This document shows positions 1 to 8,400 of a stretch of 64,000 bases of DNA, piece after piece (positions within the stretch are counted from its first letter, which is position 1; every line of letters starts with the position of its first letter). The position numbers and the translations under genes are program-made. The DNA is taken from the NCBI GenBank assembly GCA_947259095.1, contig CAMYLA010000006.1:33271-97270 (forward strand), in the 5' to 3' direction. The notes under the pieces were generated by a model. It was not told the origin of the DNA. It saw only the letters and a list, made by a program, of their open reading frames with translations, and made no database searches. The stretch comes from an uncultured Acidimicrobiaceae bacterium (GTDB lineage: Bacteria; Actinomycetota; Acidimicrobiia; Acidimicrobiales; SZUA-35).

Positions 1-141
1 GGCCAGGTAGACACCGGCGGCCACGGTTTCCTCCCCGAAGGCGTTGTAGCCGGCCATCATCGGGCCGAACTCAGCGGTGGACGGATCAGGATTGGCGATC
101 CGATCGTTTTCGTCTGAGTAGATCAGGCATGCGTATTTCAC
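1..141 (-). CDS. YCII-related (DGPF-type) domain protein, N-terminal part
   Basis: Only the first 47 codons lie in the window; the gene runs off the left edge. The N-terminus reads VKYACLIYSDEND, the usual opening of small YCII/DGPF-domain proteins (normally 95-150 aa, ferredoxin-like fold, often cytosolic and often beside ECF sigma factors or regulators). The GTG start at 141 has a GAGGAGGA Shine-Dalgarno about 5 nt upstream, so it is well supported. Biochemical function is not known for this family in general and cannot be inferred here. Confidence 0.7.
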   Translation of the reverse strand, partial: MKYACLIYSDENDRIANPDPSTAEFGPMMAGYNAFGEETVAAGVYLA

Positions 142-416
142 GTGTTCCTCCTCGGTCGCGCCCCGGGGCCGTTCCCCGCGTTGCTGGTCACGGCGCCGTC
201 CCCCGGCGCCGCACTCGACCCGGGCCCTTGGAGTCCCGCGTCTTGCCCTACGTCGAACAGCGGCAGCCGTTCTCGACAGGTTGTGAGGAAATCTAGTGTC
301 ATTGCCGCGGCCACGGGGCCGGTCGGGCACCGGGGTCGGCCCGCCGTCCGCCAGATCGGCGGTCATCCTGACGGTTCGAGCAGCCGAATCACCGCTGAGC
401 CGGGTAGAACGGTGGG

Positions 417-1637
417 GTGGAAACCATCGTGATCGGGGCCGGCATGGCCGGGCTGGCCGCCGCCGTAGAACTGGCCGAGGCCGGCGACGAGCTCGTGGTA
501 CTCGAGGCGTCGGACGGTCCCGGCGGTCGGGTCCGGACCGATTCGGTCGACGGGCATCTCCTCGACCGTGGCTTTCAGATCCTGCTCACGGCCTACCCCG
601 AGGCGCAGCGCCTGCTCGACTACGACGCGCTCGATCTGCGGCCGTTCGCCCCCGGGGCGCTGGTGAGGATCGGTGCCGCCTTCCACCGGGTCGGCGATCC
701 GCTGCGGGAACCGACCTCCCTGCTCGACACCGTCCGGGCACCGATCGGCTCGCCCCTGGACAAGGCCAGGATCCTGGCCTTGCGCCGGGCCGCAACGTCT
801 GGCGATCTGGCCGAGCTGTGGCACCGGCCGGAAACGTCGGCCGCCGAGCGGCTGCGGGAGGCCGGCTTCAGCACCTCGATGATCGAGCGGTTCCTGCGGC
901 CGCTGTTCTCCGGCATCACCCTCGATTCGTCGCTCGGCGGTTCGAGTCGGGTGCTGGAATTCGTGTTCCGCATGCTGAGCACCGGTGATGCCGCGGTTCC
1001 GGCCAGAGGTATGGGGGCGATCCCCGAACAGCTGGCGGCCCGCCTCCCGGCCGGTGCGCTGCGGTTGTCGACCCCGGTCGCAGCGGTCAGCGATTCCTCG
1101 GTCACCCTGGAGAACGGCGAGACCTTGTCGGCCGGCAGGGTGATCGTCGCCACCGGGATGACCGAGGCCGCCAAGCTCACCGGGCTCGACGACCGAGGTT
1201 GGCGGGGCGTCACCAGTGTCTGGCTGGCGGCCGACGAACCCCCGATCACCGAGCCGATGCTGGTCCTGAACGGGTCCGGCTTCGGACCGATCAATTCGAT
1301 GGCGGTCATGAGCCAGGTCAGCCCCAACTACGCACCACCCGGCTCGTCCACGATCGTGGTCTCCAGCCCCGAGATCCGACCGGGCCTGGTGGCCGACATG
1401 CGACGGCAGTTGGCGTCCTGGTTCGGTCCGGCGGCCAACCGGTGGACGGAGCTGCGGATCGACGAGATCGCCCGGGCCCAGCCCACCCACCCGGTCGGCC
1501 ACGATCGAACCGGGGCGATCCAGACCGGCTCGGGGATCTGGGTCTGCGGTGATCACCTGCGGGATGCGTCGATCAACGGAGCGATCGGCTCCGGTCGAGC
1601 GCTGGCCCGATCGCTGTCCGACGCCGGGGCCGGCTGA
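417..1637 (+). CDS. FAD-dependent amine oxidase / phytoene desaturase-like oxidoreductase
   Basis: A 406-residue flavoprotein. The N-terminus carries the dinucleotide-binding motif VIGAGMAGLAAAVELAEAG, followed by an acidic residue ending beta-2 (VLEA) and the GGRVRT segment typical of the amine oxidase/protoporphyrinogen oxidase/phytoene desaturase superfamily. The C-terminus has the second FAD contact (GIWVCGDHLRDASINGAIGSGRALARSL). The substrate cannot be told from sequence; close architecture is seen in NAD(P)/FAD-dependent oxidoreductases of unknown substrate. The GTG start at 417 lies 6 nt after TAGAAC, a -10-like box, which suggests a leaderless message. mutM follows after 11 nt and is probably cotranscribed. 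Confidence 0.85.
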   Translation: METIVIGAGMAGLAAAVELAEAGDELVVLEASDGPGGRVRTDSVDGHLLDRGFQILLTAYPEAQRLLDYDALDLRPFAPGALVRIGAAFHRVGDPLREPTSLLDTVRAPIGSPLDKARILALRRAATSGDLAELWHRPETSAAERLREAGFSTSMIERFLRPLFSGITLDSSLGGSSRVLEFVFRMLSTGDAAVPARGMGAIPEQLAARLPAGALRLSTPVAAVSDSSVTLENGETLSAGRVIVATGMTEAAKLTGLDDRGWRGVTSVWLAADEPPITEPMLVLNGSGFGPINSMAVMSQVSPNYAPPGSSTIVVSSPEIRPGLVADMRRQLASWFGPAANRWTELRIDEIARAQPTHPVGHDRTGAIQTGSGIWVCGDHLRDASINGAIGSGRALARSLSDAGAG

Positions 1638-1648
1638 CCGGGAGCCCG

Positions 1649-2482
1649 ATGCCGGAACTACCGGAGGTGGAGACCGTCCGCCGGCAGCTGGCGCCGCTGC
1701 TTCTCGGCCGCCGTGTGGTCGAGGCCGGGTCGCACCCGTCGGCCAAGTTCACACCGGCCACCGCGGTGACCGGTGCCCGGATCGTGAGCGACGGCCGGCG
1801 GGCCAAGTTCCTGATCTTTGGCACCGACGACGACCGGGAGTTGGTGATTCATCTCGGCATGACCGGCCAGTTGACGCTGCTCGATGGCGGCACGGTCGAC
1901 GGCGGCACGGCCGACGCCGACGATTCCGATGATCGTCATCTCCGAGCCTGGTGGCGGCTGGACGATGGCCGGACGTTGCAGTTCGTCGACGTCCGGCGCT
2001 TTGGCCGAATACGAGTGGTACCGACCGGTGAATATAGTTCAATTCCGGCGCTTCATACCGCGGGGCCGGAGCCGTTCGACCCCACCCTGGACGGCAAACG
2101 GTTCTGGGCCGACCTGGCAAAGAGCCGGCGGAAACTCAAGACAAAGCTCCTGTCACAGCGTCCCATCGCCGGTGTCGGCAACATCTATGCCGACGAGGCA
2201 TTGTGGTTGGCCGCCATCAATCCTCGAGCAACCCGCCTTTCCCAGCATCGTGCCGGCCTTCTCCTGGAGGCGATCCGGGAGGTCCTGGAGAAGGGCATCG
2301 ACAACGGCGGCACGACCCTGCGGGACTATCGCGACGCGGAGGGGCGATCGGGCGGCAACCAGCATTCACTCAGCGCCTACGGCCGGGCCGGGCTCCCTTG
2401 TCCTCGATGTGGCACCATCCTCATTTCGGCCCCGATTGACGCAAGAACCAGCACCTGGTGTCCTATGTGTCAGAGACGTTGA
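1649..2482 (+). CDS. mutM: formamidopyrimidine-DNA glycosylase (Fpg)
   Basis: A 277-residue base-excision repair glycosylase/AP lyase removing 8-oxoguanine and Fapy lesions. The mature N-terminus MPELPEVETVRRQL supplies the catalytic Pro2 and Glu3, which fixes the ATG start at 1649. The conserved Lys sits in GRRAKFLIF, the H2TH region contains GNIYADEALW, and the GGTTLRDYRDAEG segment is of Fpg rather than Nei type. The C-terminal zinc finger has Cys251, Cys254, Cys271 and Cys274. It lies 11 nt after the flavoprotein gene, so the two probably share a transcript. The length is normal for the family. Confidence 0.96.
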   Translation: MPELPEVETVRRQLAPLLLGRRVVEAGSHPSAKFTPATAVTGARIVSDGRRAKFLIFGTDDDRELVIHLGMTGQLTLLDGGTVDGGTADADDSDDRHLRAWWRLDDGRTLQFVDVRRFGRIRVVPTGEYSSIPALHTAGPEPFDPTLDGKRFWADLAKSRRKLKTKLLSQRPIAGVGNIYADEALWLAAINPRATRLSQHRAGLLLEAIREVLEKGIDNGGTTLRDYRDAEGRSGGNQHSLSAYGRAGLPCPRCGTILISAPIDARTSTWCPMCQRR

Positions 2483-2682
2483 TGGCAAATAGCATGGCGT
2501 AGGGCCCCAGAGTCGCTCAATACCCAGACCTTTTCGACCCTCCACGGTGTTTCGCTGGAGAATCAGGATGTTTCACATGCACGCCGCCGTACTGGACCAC
2601 CTCCGATTCCTGCCGACCGGGCTCGGACCGAGACAACCCGACCTCCCGATTTCGTGTCTGCCACGGCACGGGACGTCCGTCA

Positions 2683-2705
2683 TCATCGTAGAATTCGTAC
2701 GATGA
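2683..2705 (+). promoter_or_regulatory. palindromic operator over leaderless promoter of the MarR gene
   Basis: The arms TCATCGTA (2683-2690) and TACGATGA (2698-2705) are perfect inverted repeats around a 7-nt centre that includes GAATTC. The element covers a good -10 box, TAGAAT (2689-2694), and the ATG at 2702. MarR proteins are dimers that commonly bind such palindromes over their own promoter, so autorepression is inferred. No convincing -35 box is visible. Confidence 0.55.
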
Positions 2706-3175
2706 ACGGGGAGCAGTTGACGGGGCGAGAGCTGGAGGCTTGGAGAACGTTTCTCTCGGCCAACGTCCAGCTGATCGAGCGCCTCGACCAAGAGCTTCAG
2801 CAGCGGTCGAATCTGAACCTCACCGACTACGAGATCCTCTCCTCGCTGGCCGGAGCCGACAACCGTCGGCTCCGTATGAGTGAACTCGCCCGGGAGGTCC
2901 TGGTCTCCCGCAGCAGGCTCACGTACCGGATCGATCGGCTGACGGAGGTGGAGTTCGTCGTCCGTGAGGAGTGCGAGGACGATCGCCGCGGGCTGTGGGC
3001 CATCCTCACCGACGTCGGCCACGGCGCCCTGGAGGATGCCACCCCCGGTCATGTCCGCGATGTGCGGACCTGGTTCTTCGACCTGATCGGGGAGAGTGAG
3101 CTGGAGGCAATCGGGGCCGTCATGGCCAGGATCGACGAGAAGCTGGGCAACAACCAGCAGCCGCCGAGCCGATAG
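2702..3175 (+). CDS. MarR-family transcriptional regulator
   Basis: A 157-residue winged-helix regulator. The order is an N-terminal dimerisation helix (LEAWRTFLSANVQLIERLDQEL), the HTH (LTDYEILSSLAG, LRMSELAREVLVSRSRLTYRIDRL) and the wing with the family signature EECEDDRRGLWAILTDVG. The ATG at 2702 was chosen over in-frame GTG at 2654: it is preceded 7 nt upstream by TAGAAT and sits inside a palindrome, and residues before it do not look like the family. The ligand and targets are unknown. The nearest downstream genes are the pantothenate cluster, with no sequence evidence that it controls them. Confidence 0.9.
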   Translation: MNGEQLTGRELEAWRTFLSANVQLIERLDQELQQRSNLNLTDYEILSSLAGADNRRLRMSELAREVLVSRSRLTYRIDRLTEVEFVVREECEDDRRGLWAILTDVGHGALEDATPGHVRDVRTWFFDLIGESELEAIGAVMARIDEKLGNNQQPPSR

Positions 3176-3263
3176 CCACCCCGGCGCCAACCCGAACCAC
3201 GGCCGGGCTCGGCCCGGCCCCGAGCGTGGTCTTGGACGCCGCCGTCGGCATACTCGGGCCATC

Positions 3264-4007
3264 ATGAGATTCCGAGTCGTCGGTGCCGGTCGAGCCGGGT
3301 TGTCCTTCAGCCGGGCCCTGACCGCTCGGGGCTGGACCGAGGTCGCAACCCTTGGCCGGGGCGACGACGTTGCCGGGGCCGCGACGGGCGTCGAGCTGGT
3401 CCTGGTCGCCGTCCCCGACGACGCCATCGCCGCCGTCGCCGCCGGGATCGAACCGGGATCGGCGGCCATCGTGCACCTGTCCGGGGCCACGTCGCTCTCC
3501 GCGCTCGAACCCCACGCCCGCCGGGCATCGGTCCATCCGCTGGTGTCGCTCCCCGATCCCGAAACCGGGGCGGCCCGGCTCACAGCCGGCGCCACGTTCG
3601 CCGTGGCCGGTGACCCGATCGCCCGGCGAATCGTCGCCGCACTCGACGGGCGCCCGATCGCCGTTGCCGACGCCCGGCGGCCGCTGTACCACGCGGCGGC
3701 AGCGGTCGCCGCCAACCATCTGGTTGCGTTGTGCGCCCAGGTCCAACGGCTGGCGGCCGAAGCCGACGTGCCGGCTGAGATCTACTGGGAGCTGATGGCG
3801 TCGACCCTGGGCAACGTGGCCGACGTCGGGGCCCACGCTGCGCTGACCGGCCCCGCAGCCCGAGGCGACACGGCCACGATCGCCGCCCACCTGGCCGCCA
3901 TGGATTCCGAGGAACACGGCCTGTACCTGGCGCTGGCCGACGCCGCTGCGGAGCTGGCCGGCCGCCAACCGCCGTCGCGCCGGCCGGGCCCGATGATGGG
4001 ACCATAG
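3264..4007 (+). CDS. panG: DUF2520/Rossmann-like protein, probable ketopantoate reductase PanG
   Basis: A 247-residue protein with an N-terminal NAD(P)-binding Rossmann motif (VVGAGRAGLSFSRAL), the VPDDAI segment, and a C-terminal all-helical domain (HAAAAVAANHLVALCAQVQRL...MASTLGNV) typical of COG5495/DUF2520. This family includes Francisella PanG, an alternative NADPH-dependent ketopantoate reductase, and is the gene usually found beside panC in actinobacteria. Here it lies 62 nt upstream of panC-panB, so it would supply pantoate from the PanB product. No classical panE is in the window. The ATG at 3264 begins the Rossmann strand directly; a CATACT box lies 9 nt upstream. The PanG assignment is inference from family and neighbours. 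Confidence 0.75.
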   Translation: MRFRVVGAGRAGLSFSRALTARGWTEVATLGRGDDVAGAATGVELVLVAVPDDAIAAVAAGIEPGSAAIVHLSGATSLSALEPHARRASVHPLVSLPDPETGAARLTAGATFAVAGDPIARRIVAALDGRPIAVADARRPLYHAAAAVAANHLVALCAQVQRLAAEADVPAEIYWELMASTLGNVADVGAHAALTGPAARGDTATIAAHLAAMDSEEHGLYLALADAAAELAGRQPPSRRPGPMMGP

Positions 4008-4069
4008 ACTGCGCTGGTGCGCGATCTGTATTTTCCCGTTCCGACCCCACACCCCGGCCCCCGGTCACG

Positions 4070-5029
4070 ATGAGGCCGGTCCTGGTGGAGACGATCGAGG
4101 AGATCCGGGCCGTGCTCGACGAGCACCGGGGTGCGGGCCGGACGATCGGTTTCACTCCCACCATGGGCTATCTCCACGACGGTCACGGTTCGCTGATGCG
4201 GGCCGCGGCGGCCGAAAGCGACACCGTGGTGGCCAGCATCTTCGTCAACCCGCTCCAGTTCGCAGCCGACGAGGATCTCGACAGCTACCCCCGCGACCTC
4301 GACCATGACCGGCAGCTGGCGGCGGCCAACGGTGTCGACCTGCTGTTCACACCCACGGTCGACGAGATGTACCCCGGCGGCCCGGTGTTGACCTCGGTCT
4401 CGGTGGCCGATCTCTCCGAGCGGTGGGACGGGGCGTCCCGGCCGACCCATTTCACCGGCGTGGCCACCGTGGTTTCCAAGCTGTTCAACATCATCGGGCC
4501 CTGCCGGGCCTACTTCGGAGAGAAGGACTTCCAGCAGCTGGCCGTGATCCGGCGGATGGTGGCCGACCTCTCGATGCCGGTGACGGTGGTCGGCTGCCCG
4601 ATCGTCCGGGAGGCCGACGGCCTGGCCATGTCGAGCCGCAACGCCTACCTGTCGACCGAGGATCGGGCCGCCGCCATCGTCCTGCGCCGGACCCTCGACG
4701 TCGGCCAGGCGCTGATCGGCGAGGGGGAAACCGACCCCGGGAGGATCGTCGACGCCATGACCGTCACGATGTCGAGCGAGCCCCGGGCCACCCTTGACTA
4801 CGTGACCGTTGTCGACCCGCTGACACTGCAGGTGCCGGATCGGCTCCATCCACCCGATGGCGACGCCGACCGGGCGCTCCCGTCGGCCCGGTTGCTCATC
4901 GCAGCCCGTCTCGGGTCGACCAGACTCATCGACAACTGCTCGGCATCGGTGGGCGTGACCCCCGGGCCGACCGTACCGACCGACCATCGCAGTGGCGGGC
5001 CGGCTTCGCGCTCAAGGGAGACCGCATGA
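4070..5029 (+). CDS. panC: pantothenate synthetase
   Basis: A 319-residue ATP-dependent ligase joining pantoate and beta-alanine through a pantoyl-adenylate. Diagnostic motifs are present: PTMGYLHDGH (the HxGH nucleotide-binding signature), VNPLQF, GEKDFQQL, and the C-terminal MSSRNAYLS (the KMSKS-like loop). The tail after about residue 285 is longer than usual and of low complexity. Its TGA stop overlaps the panB start in an ATGA junction at 5026-5029, so the two are translationally coupled. No clear Shine-Dalgarno precedes the ATG; TATTTT at 4027-4032 could be a -10 box for a separate transcript. Confidence 0.96.
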   Translation: MRPVLVETIEEIRAVLDEHRGAGRTIGFTPTMGYLHDGHGSLMRAAAAESDTVVASIFVNPLQFAADEDLDSYPRDLDHDRQLAAANGVDLLFTPTVDEMYPGGPVLTSVSVADLSERWDGASRPTHFTGVATVVSKLFNIIGPCRAYFGEKDFQQLAVIRRMVADLSMPVTVVGCPIVREADGLAMSSRNAYLSTEDRAAAIVLRRTLDVGQALIGEGETDPGRIVDAMTVTMSSEPRATLDYVTVVDPLTLQVPDRLHPPDGDADRALPSARLLIAARLGSTRLIDNCSASVGVTPGPTVPTDHRSGGPASRSRETA

Positions 5030-5907
5030 CCATCACTCGAACGATTCCGGGAATCCGGGCCGCCAAGCGGCGAAACGGGAGCGACCCGCTGGTCATGGTC
5101 ACCGCCTATGACGCACCATCGGCCAGGGTGGCCACCGAGGCCGAGGTCGACCTGATCCTCGTCGGCGACTCGCTGGCCATGGTGGTGCTCGGCTACGAGG
5201 ACACCCTGCAGGTGACGATCGACGACATGGCCTACCACACCGCGGCGGTGGCCCGGGCCGGCCCGACCGCGGTGGTCGTCGGCGACATGCCGTGGATGAG
5301 CTTCCACGTCTCCGCCGAGGCCACGGTGACCAATGCGGCCAAGCTCATCCGGGCCGGGGCCTCCTGCATCAAGATGGAGGGCGGCTCGAAGCGGATCCCG
5401 ATGATCGAGGCCATCGTCGCCGCCGAGGTACCGGTGATGGCCCACATCGGCCTCACCCCCCAGTCGGCAAACGTCATGGGCGGCTTCAAGATCCAGGGCC
5501 GTGAGGCCGAGGCGGTCGGACAGATGATCGAGGAGGCGAGACTGCTGGAGGAGGCGGGCTGCTTCGCGCTGGTGATCGAGGGGGTCCCCGATCTGGCGGG
5601 CCGGCTGGTCACCGAAGCGATCGACATTCCGACCATCGGCATCGGGGCCGGCCCGGAAACCGACGGCCAGGTGCTGGTGTACCACGACATCATCGGCCTC
5701 GAGAACCGTTTCAAACCGAAGTTCGTCCGCCGGTACGACAAGGCGTTCGAGAGCCAGACCGCAGCCCTGGCGGCCTATGCGGCCGACGTACGAAGCGGGG
5801 CGTTCCCCGCCGAGAACGAAACCTACGCCGCCAGCGACGAGCTGACGGAGGCTCTCGGGCTGTACGGCAGCGGACCGGGCGCGGCACCGGACGACCGAGC
5901 CAACTGA
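5026..5907 (+). CDS. panB: 3-methyl-2-oxobutanoate hydroxymethyltransferase
   Basis: A 293-residue TIM-barrel enzyme that transfers a hydroxymethyl group from 5,10-methylene-THF to alpha-ketoisovalerate to form ketopantoate, the first pantothenate step. Visible signatures are MVTAYDAPSA, VGDSLAMVVLGYEDT (Mg-binding Asp), CIKMEGG, MAHIGLTPQ, and the catalytic region IGIGAGPETDGQVLVYHDIIGL. It begins inside the panC stop (ATGA) and ends 3 nt before the RNB gene, so panG-panC-panB-RNB probably form one unit. panD is not in the window. Confidence 0.97.
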   Translation: MTITRTIPGIRAAKRRNGSDPLVMVTAYDAPSARVATEAEVDLILVGDSLAMVVLGYEDTLQVTIDDMAYHTAAVARAGPTAVVVGDMPWMSFHVSAEATVTNAAKLIRAGASCIKMEGGSKRIPMIEAIVAAEVPVMAHIGLTPQSANVMGGFKIQGREAEAVGQMIEEARLLEEAGCFALVIEGVPDLAGRLVTEAIDIPTIGIGAGPETDGQVLVYHDIIGLENRFKPKFVRRYDKAFESQTAALAAYAADVRSGAFPAENETYAASDELTEALGLYGSGPGAAPDDRAN

Positions 5908-5910
5908 CCG

Positions 5911-7326
5911 ATGCCGACGATCGTCCTCCACGCACCCGGTACCTTCGAGCGGGCGTTCGCCCGGATCCGCGCCGAACTGGACGTCCCCCGGAGTTTCCCG
6001 GCCGATGTCGAGGCCGAAGCGGCGGCGGCCACCGCCGATGGCCCGGTCAGGGTCGACGCCCGCCACCTGCCATTTGTGGCCGTCGATCCCCCAGGGGCCA
6101 GCGACCTCGATCAAGCCTTCATGGCCGAACGACTCGGCGACGGCTACCGGGTCTTCTATGCCATCGCCGACGTCGGCGCCTTCCTGGTTCCCGGCAGGGC
6201 GGTCGACCTCGAGGCTCGGCGACGGGGCGCAACGCTCTACAGTCCCGACACCAGAACCCCGCTCCATCCCGAGATCCTCAGCGAGGATCGAGCCAGCCTG
6301 CTGGCCGGCACGGAGAAGCCGGCCCTGCTGTGGACCATCGATCTCGACGGCGAGGCCCGGCCGGTCGATTGGCGGCTGGAACGGGCGATGGTCCGGGTCG
6401 AGGAGGCGATCTCCTATGCCGAGGCCCAGCGCCGCATCGACGACGCCGGCGACCAACGCCTGATGCTGCTGGCCGAGATCGGCGCCCTCCGCCAGGAACG
6501 GGAGGCCGAGCGGGGCGGTGTCAGCCTCAACCTGCCGGCTCAAGAGGTGGTGGAGCAGGGCGACAGCTACGCCCTGGCCTTCGACCGATCGCTGCCGGTC
6601 GAAGGGTGGAATGCCCAGATCTCGTTGCTGACCGGGATCGTTGCCGGCCGGACGATGATGGAGGCCGAGGTCGGGATTCTGCGGACTCTGCCGCCACCAT
6701 ACGAGGACGATCTCGATCGGTTGAGGCGGACCGCGGACTTCCTGAAGCTCGACTGGCCCCGCCAGACCACCTACGCCGACTTCGTGCGCAACCTGACACC
6801 CAACGACGCCCACTGCAACGCCTTCCTCCTCCAGGCGGCCCGGAGTTTCCGGGGGGCCGGGTATGTCGGGTTCGACGGTGAGACGCCGAGGCACCCCGAG
6901 CACGGTGCCATCGCCTCGGTCTACTCCCATGTCACCGCCCCGCTCCGGCGGCTGGTGGATCGGTTCGGCAACGAGGTGCTGCTGGCCCTGTTCGCAGACA
7001 GGCGGCCCCCGGCCTGGGCTCTCGAGGCACTCGATGAGCTGCCATCGCTGATGGGTCGGTCCCGGCAACGTGAGTCGGCGTTGGAGCGGGCGATGCTCGA
7101 CATGGCCGAAGCCCTGGTGCTGCAGAACAGTGTCGGCCAGACCTTCGACGGGTTCGTGGTCGCCATGGACCCCAAGCGGGACCGGGCCGTGGTCCAGATC
7201 GCCGAGCCGGCCATCGTGAGTCGGATCCCGGACGCCGGGCGGCGTCTGGCCGAGAGCCTGAAGCTGCGGGTCGAGCGGGTCGACGTCGACCAGCGTCTGG
7301 TCGATTTTGAGGTGGTCGACGGCTGA
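5911..7326 (+). CDS. RNB-domain ribonuclease (RNase II/R family)
   Basis: A 471-residue protein dominated by an RNB catalytic domain. DPPGASDLDQAF (about residues 52-63) supplies the metal-binding aspartates of RNase II/R enzymes, and later motifs (HCNAFLLQAARSF, YSHVTAPLRRLVDRFGNEVLLALF) match the conserved C-terminal part of the domain. It is shorter than canonical RNase R: the N-terminal cold-shock domains are missing, and the C-terminal region after about 400 (FDGFVVAMDPKRDRAVVQIAEPAI) may be a small OB/S1-like fold. It would degrade RNA 3' to 5' in the cytoplasm. It starts 3 nt after panB, which suggests cotranscription without a functional link. Confidence 0.88.
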   Translation: MPTIVLHAPGTFERAFARIRAELDVPRSFPADVEAEAAAATADGPVRVDARHLPFVAVDPPGASDLDQAFMAERLGDGYRVFYAIADVGAFLVPGRAVDLEARRRGATLYSPDTRTPLHPEILSEDRASLLAGTEKPALLWTIDLDGEARPVDWRLERAMVRVEEAISYAEAQRRIDDAGDQRLMLLAEIGALRQEREAERGGVSLNLPAQEVVEQGDSYALAFDRSLPVEGWNAQISLLTGIVAGRTMMEAEVGILRTLPPPYEDDLDRLRRTADFLKLDWPRQTTYADFVRNLTPNDAHCNAFLLQAARSFRGAGYVGFDGETPRHPEHGAIASVYSHVTAPLRRLVDRFGNEVLLALFADRRPPAWALEALDELPSLMGRSRQRESALERAMLDMAEALVLQNSVGQTFDGFVVAMDPKRDRAVVQIAEPAIVSRIPDAGRRLAESLKLRVERVDVDQRLVDFEVVDG

Positions 7327-7337
7327 AACCCGCCCGG

Positions 7338-8303
7338 TCAGTGGGAGTGGGGCGGGACGCTCGACCCCTCCGACGGCTGGATGATCACGATCCCGTTTCC
7401 CTCGAAAGCGAGCTGCACCGCCTCACCGGAACCCCGACCGACCAGGGCCTGGGCCTTCATCGTCCGGTTGACGGTGGTGACCAGCGATGAGCTCCAGGCC
7501 ACCGCGGCATCGGTGTCGGCGAACGTGGCCTGATCGGTTCGAAGCACCACCGGGTCGCCGTCGGTGGTGATCGCAACCCACCCGTGGCCTTCGAGTCGGG
7601 TGTTGAACAACCCACCGGCCATCATTCCACCCCCCTTGATCCGCTCGATGTCCCACGCCAGCGAGGGCTCGAAGGCCAGAACGTTGCGACCGTTGACCGT
7701 GATCCCGGCCCCGTCGAGGTGGATGACGTGCACGTGGAACCCGGAATCGGCGAGGAACAACTCGCCCTGGCCACGACATCGCATCAACGGCAGACCCTCG
7801 CCGGTCATCGCCTTCTTGAGGAACTTGGTGGCCCCGGAACCCTCGTGGTCGAAGTCGATCTGGCCCTGGAAGGCGACCATCGAGCCCTGCTTGGCCAGGA
7901 CGTCGTCTCCCAACCGGACCTTGAGCAGCCGGCTGTTCTGCCGGATGACCCGTTGGTTCGAATCCACTTCTGCGAACCGCTCGTCGGTCAGCAGTTCGGT
8001 GGAGATCCCGCCGATGCTCGCGCCGACCGGACCCGGACCCGGAGCTGCGGGCTCGGCCACCGGCGGGGGCCCGGGCTCGCCTCCCGGTGGTGGGCCCGGG
8101 GGTGGCGGGGCCGGGGCCGGGCCAGGCGCTGTGACCGGGGCCGGCGGTGGCGGCGTGTTGGCCACCGGGGGCGGGGGCGGTGGAGCCGCCCGGTCCGGAC
8201 CACCGCCCGGCCGGGTGTTGTCGGTCCAGTTGCCGCCATCCCAGTAGCGCTCGAGATCGGGGTTGCCGGCGGGGTCTGGGTACCATCCTTCGACCGGGGA
8301 CAT
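7338..8303 (-). CDS. AIM24-family protein with N-terminal DUF2510 domain
   Basis: A 321-residue protein. Residues 3-33 form a DUF2510 module (GWYPDPAGNPDLERYWDGGNWT), common on actinobacterial membrane-associated proteins. A Pro/Ala/Gly-rich linker (about 35-95) follows, then an AIM24/TRAP-like beta domain (LLKVRLGDDVLAKQGSMVAFQGQIDFDHEG...VHVIHLDGAGITVNGRNVLAFE). The AIM24 fold is named after a mitochondrial protein; bacterial roles are unknown. The ATG at 8303 is preceded 6 nt upstream by TAGGGT (8310-8315, complement), so the message is probably leaderless. It diverges from the S9 peptidase over a 97-bp gap. Confidence 0.88.
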   Translation of the reverse strand: MSPVEGWYPDPAGNPDLERYWDGGNWTDNTRPGGGPDRAAPPPPPPVANTPPPPAPVTAPGPAPAPPPPGPPPGGEPGPPPVAEPAAPGPGPVGASIGGISTELLTDERFAEVDSNQRVIRQNSRLLKVRLGDDVLAKQGSMVAFQGQIDFDHEGSGATKFLKKAMTGEGLPLMRCRGQGELFLADSGFHVHVIHLDGAGITVNGRNVLAFEPSLAWDIERIKGGGMMAGGLFNTRLEGHGWVAITTDGDPVVLRTDQATFADTDAAVAWSSSLVTTVNRTMKAQALVGRGSGEAVQLAFEGNGIVIIQPSEGSSVPPHSH

Positions 8304-8309
8304 GGCCCA

Positions 8310-8394
8310 ACCCTAGTACCGGGCATCGTCGTCGTCGGGGTCTCGCCCGTGACGTCGATCGACCGGGGCCCGTACAACCGATTGCCAGTAGGTT
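8310..8394. promoter_or_regulatory. divergent leaderless promoter pair
   Basis: Within the 97-bp gap between two divergent genes, TAGGGT on the minus strand (8310-8315) lies 6 nt before the AIM24 ATG, and TAGGTT on the plus strand (8389-8394) lies 6 nt before the peptidase GTG. Neither start has a Shine-Dalgarno sequence. The symmetric arrangement supports both starts. Confidence 0.5.
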
Positions 8395-8400
8395 GGGCGG

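Noticed and set aside
142..416. Short open frames in the gap between the YCII gene and the flavoprotein
   Set aside because: The 96-codon frame has no ribosome site of its own, is Pro/Ser/Arg-rich and runs into the flavoprotein start. I see no gene in this 275-bp gap.
2483..2701. Possible small RNA or gene between mutM and the MarR gene
   Set aside because: Only weak stems (for example around GGACGTCC at 2671-2678) are visible and there is no open frame with a ribosome site; the operator at its end explains the clear structure.
4798..7068. 756-codon open frame on the minus strand
   Set aside because: It lies antisense to panC, panB and the RNB gene, which all have clear family motifs. Long antisense frames are normal in DNA of this GC content, and the translation is His/Gly/Asp-rich without any recognisable domain.
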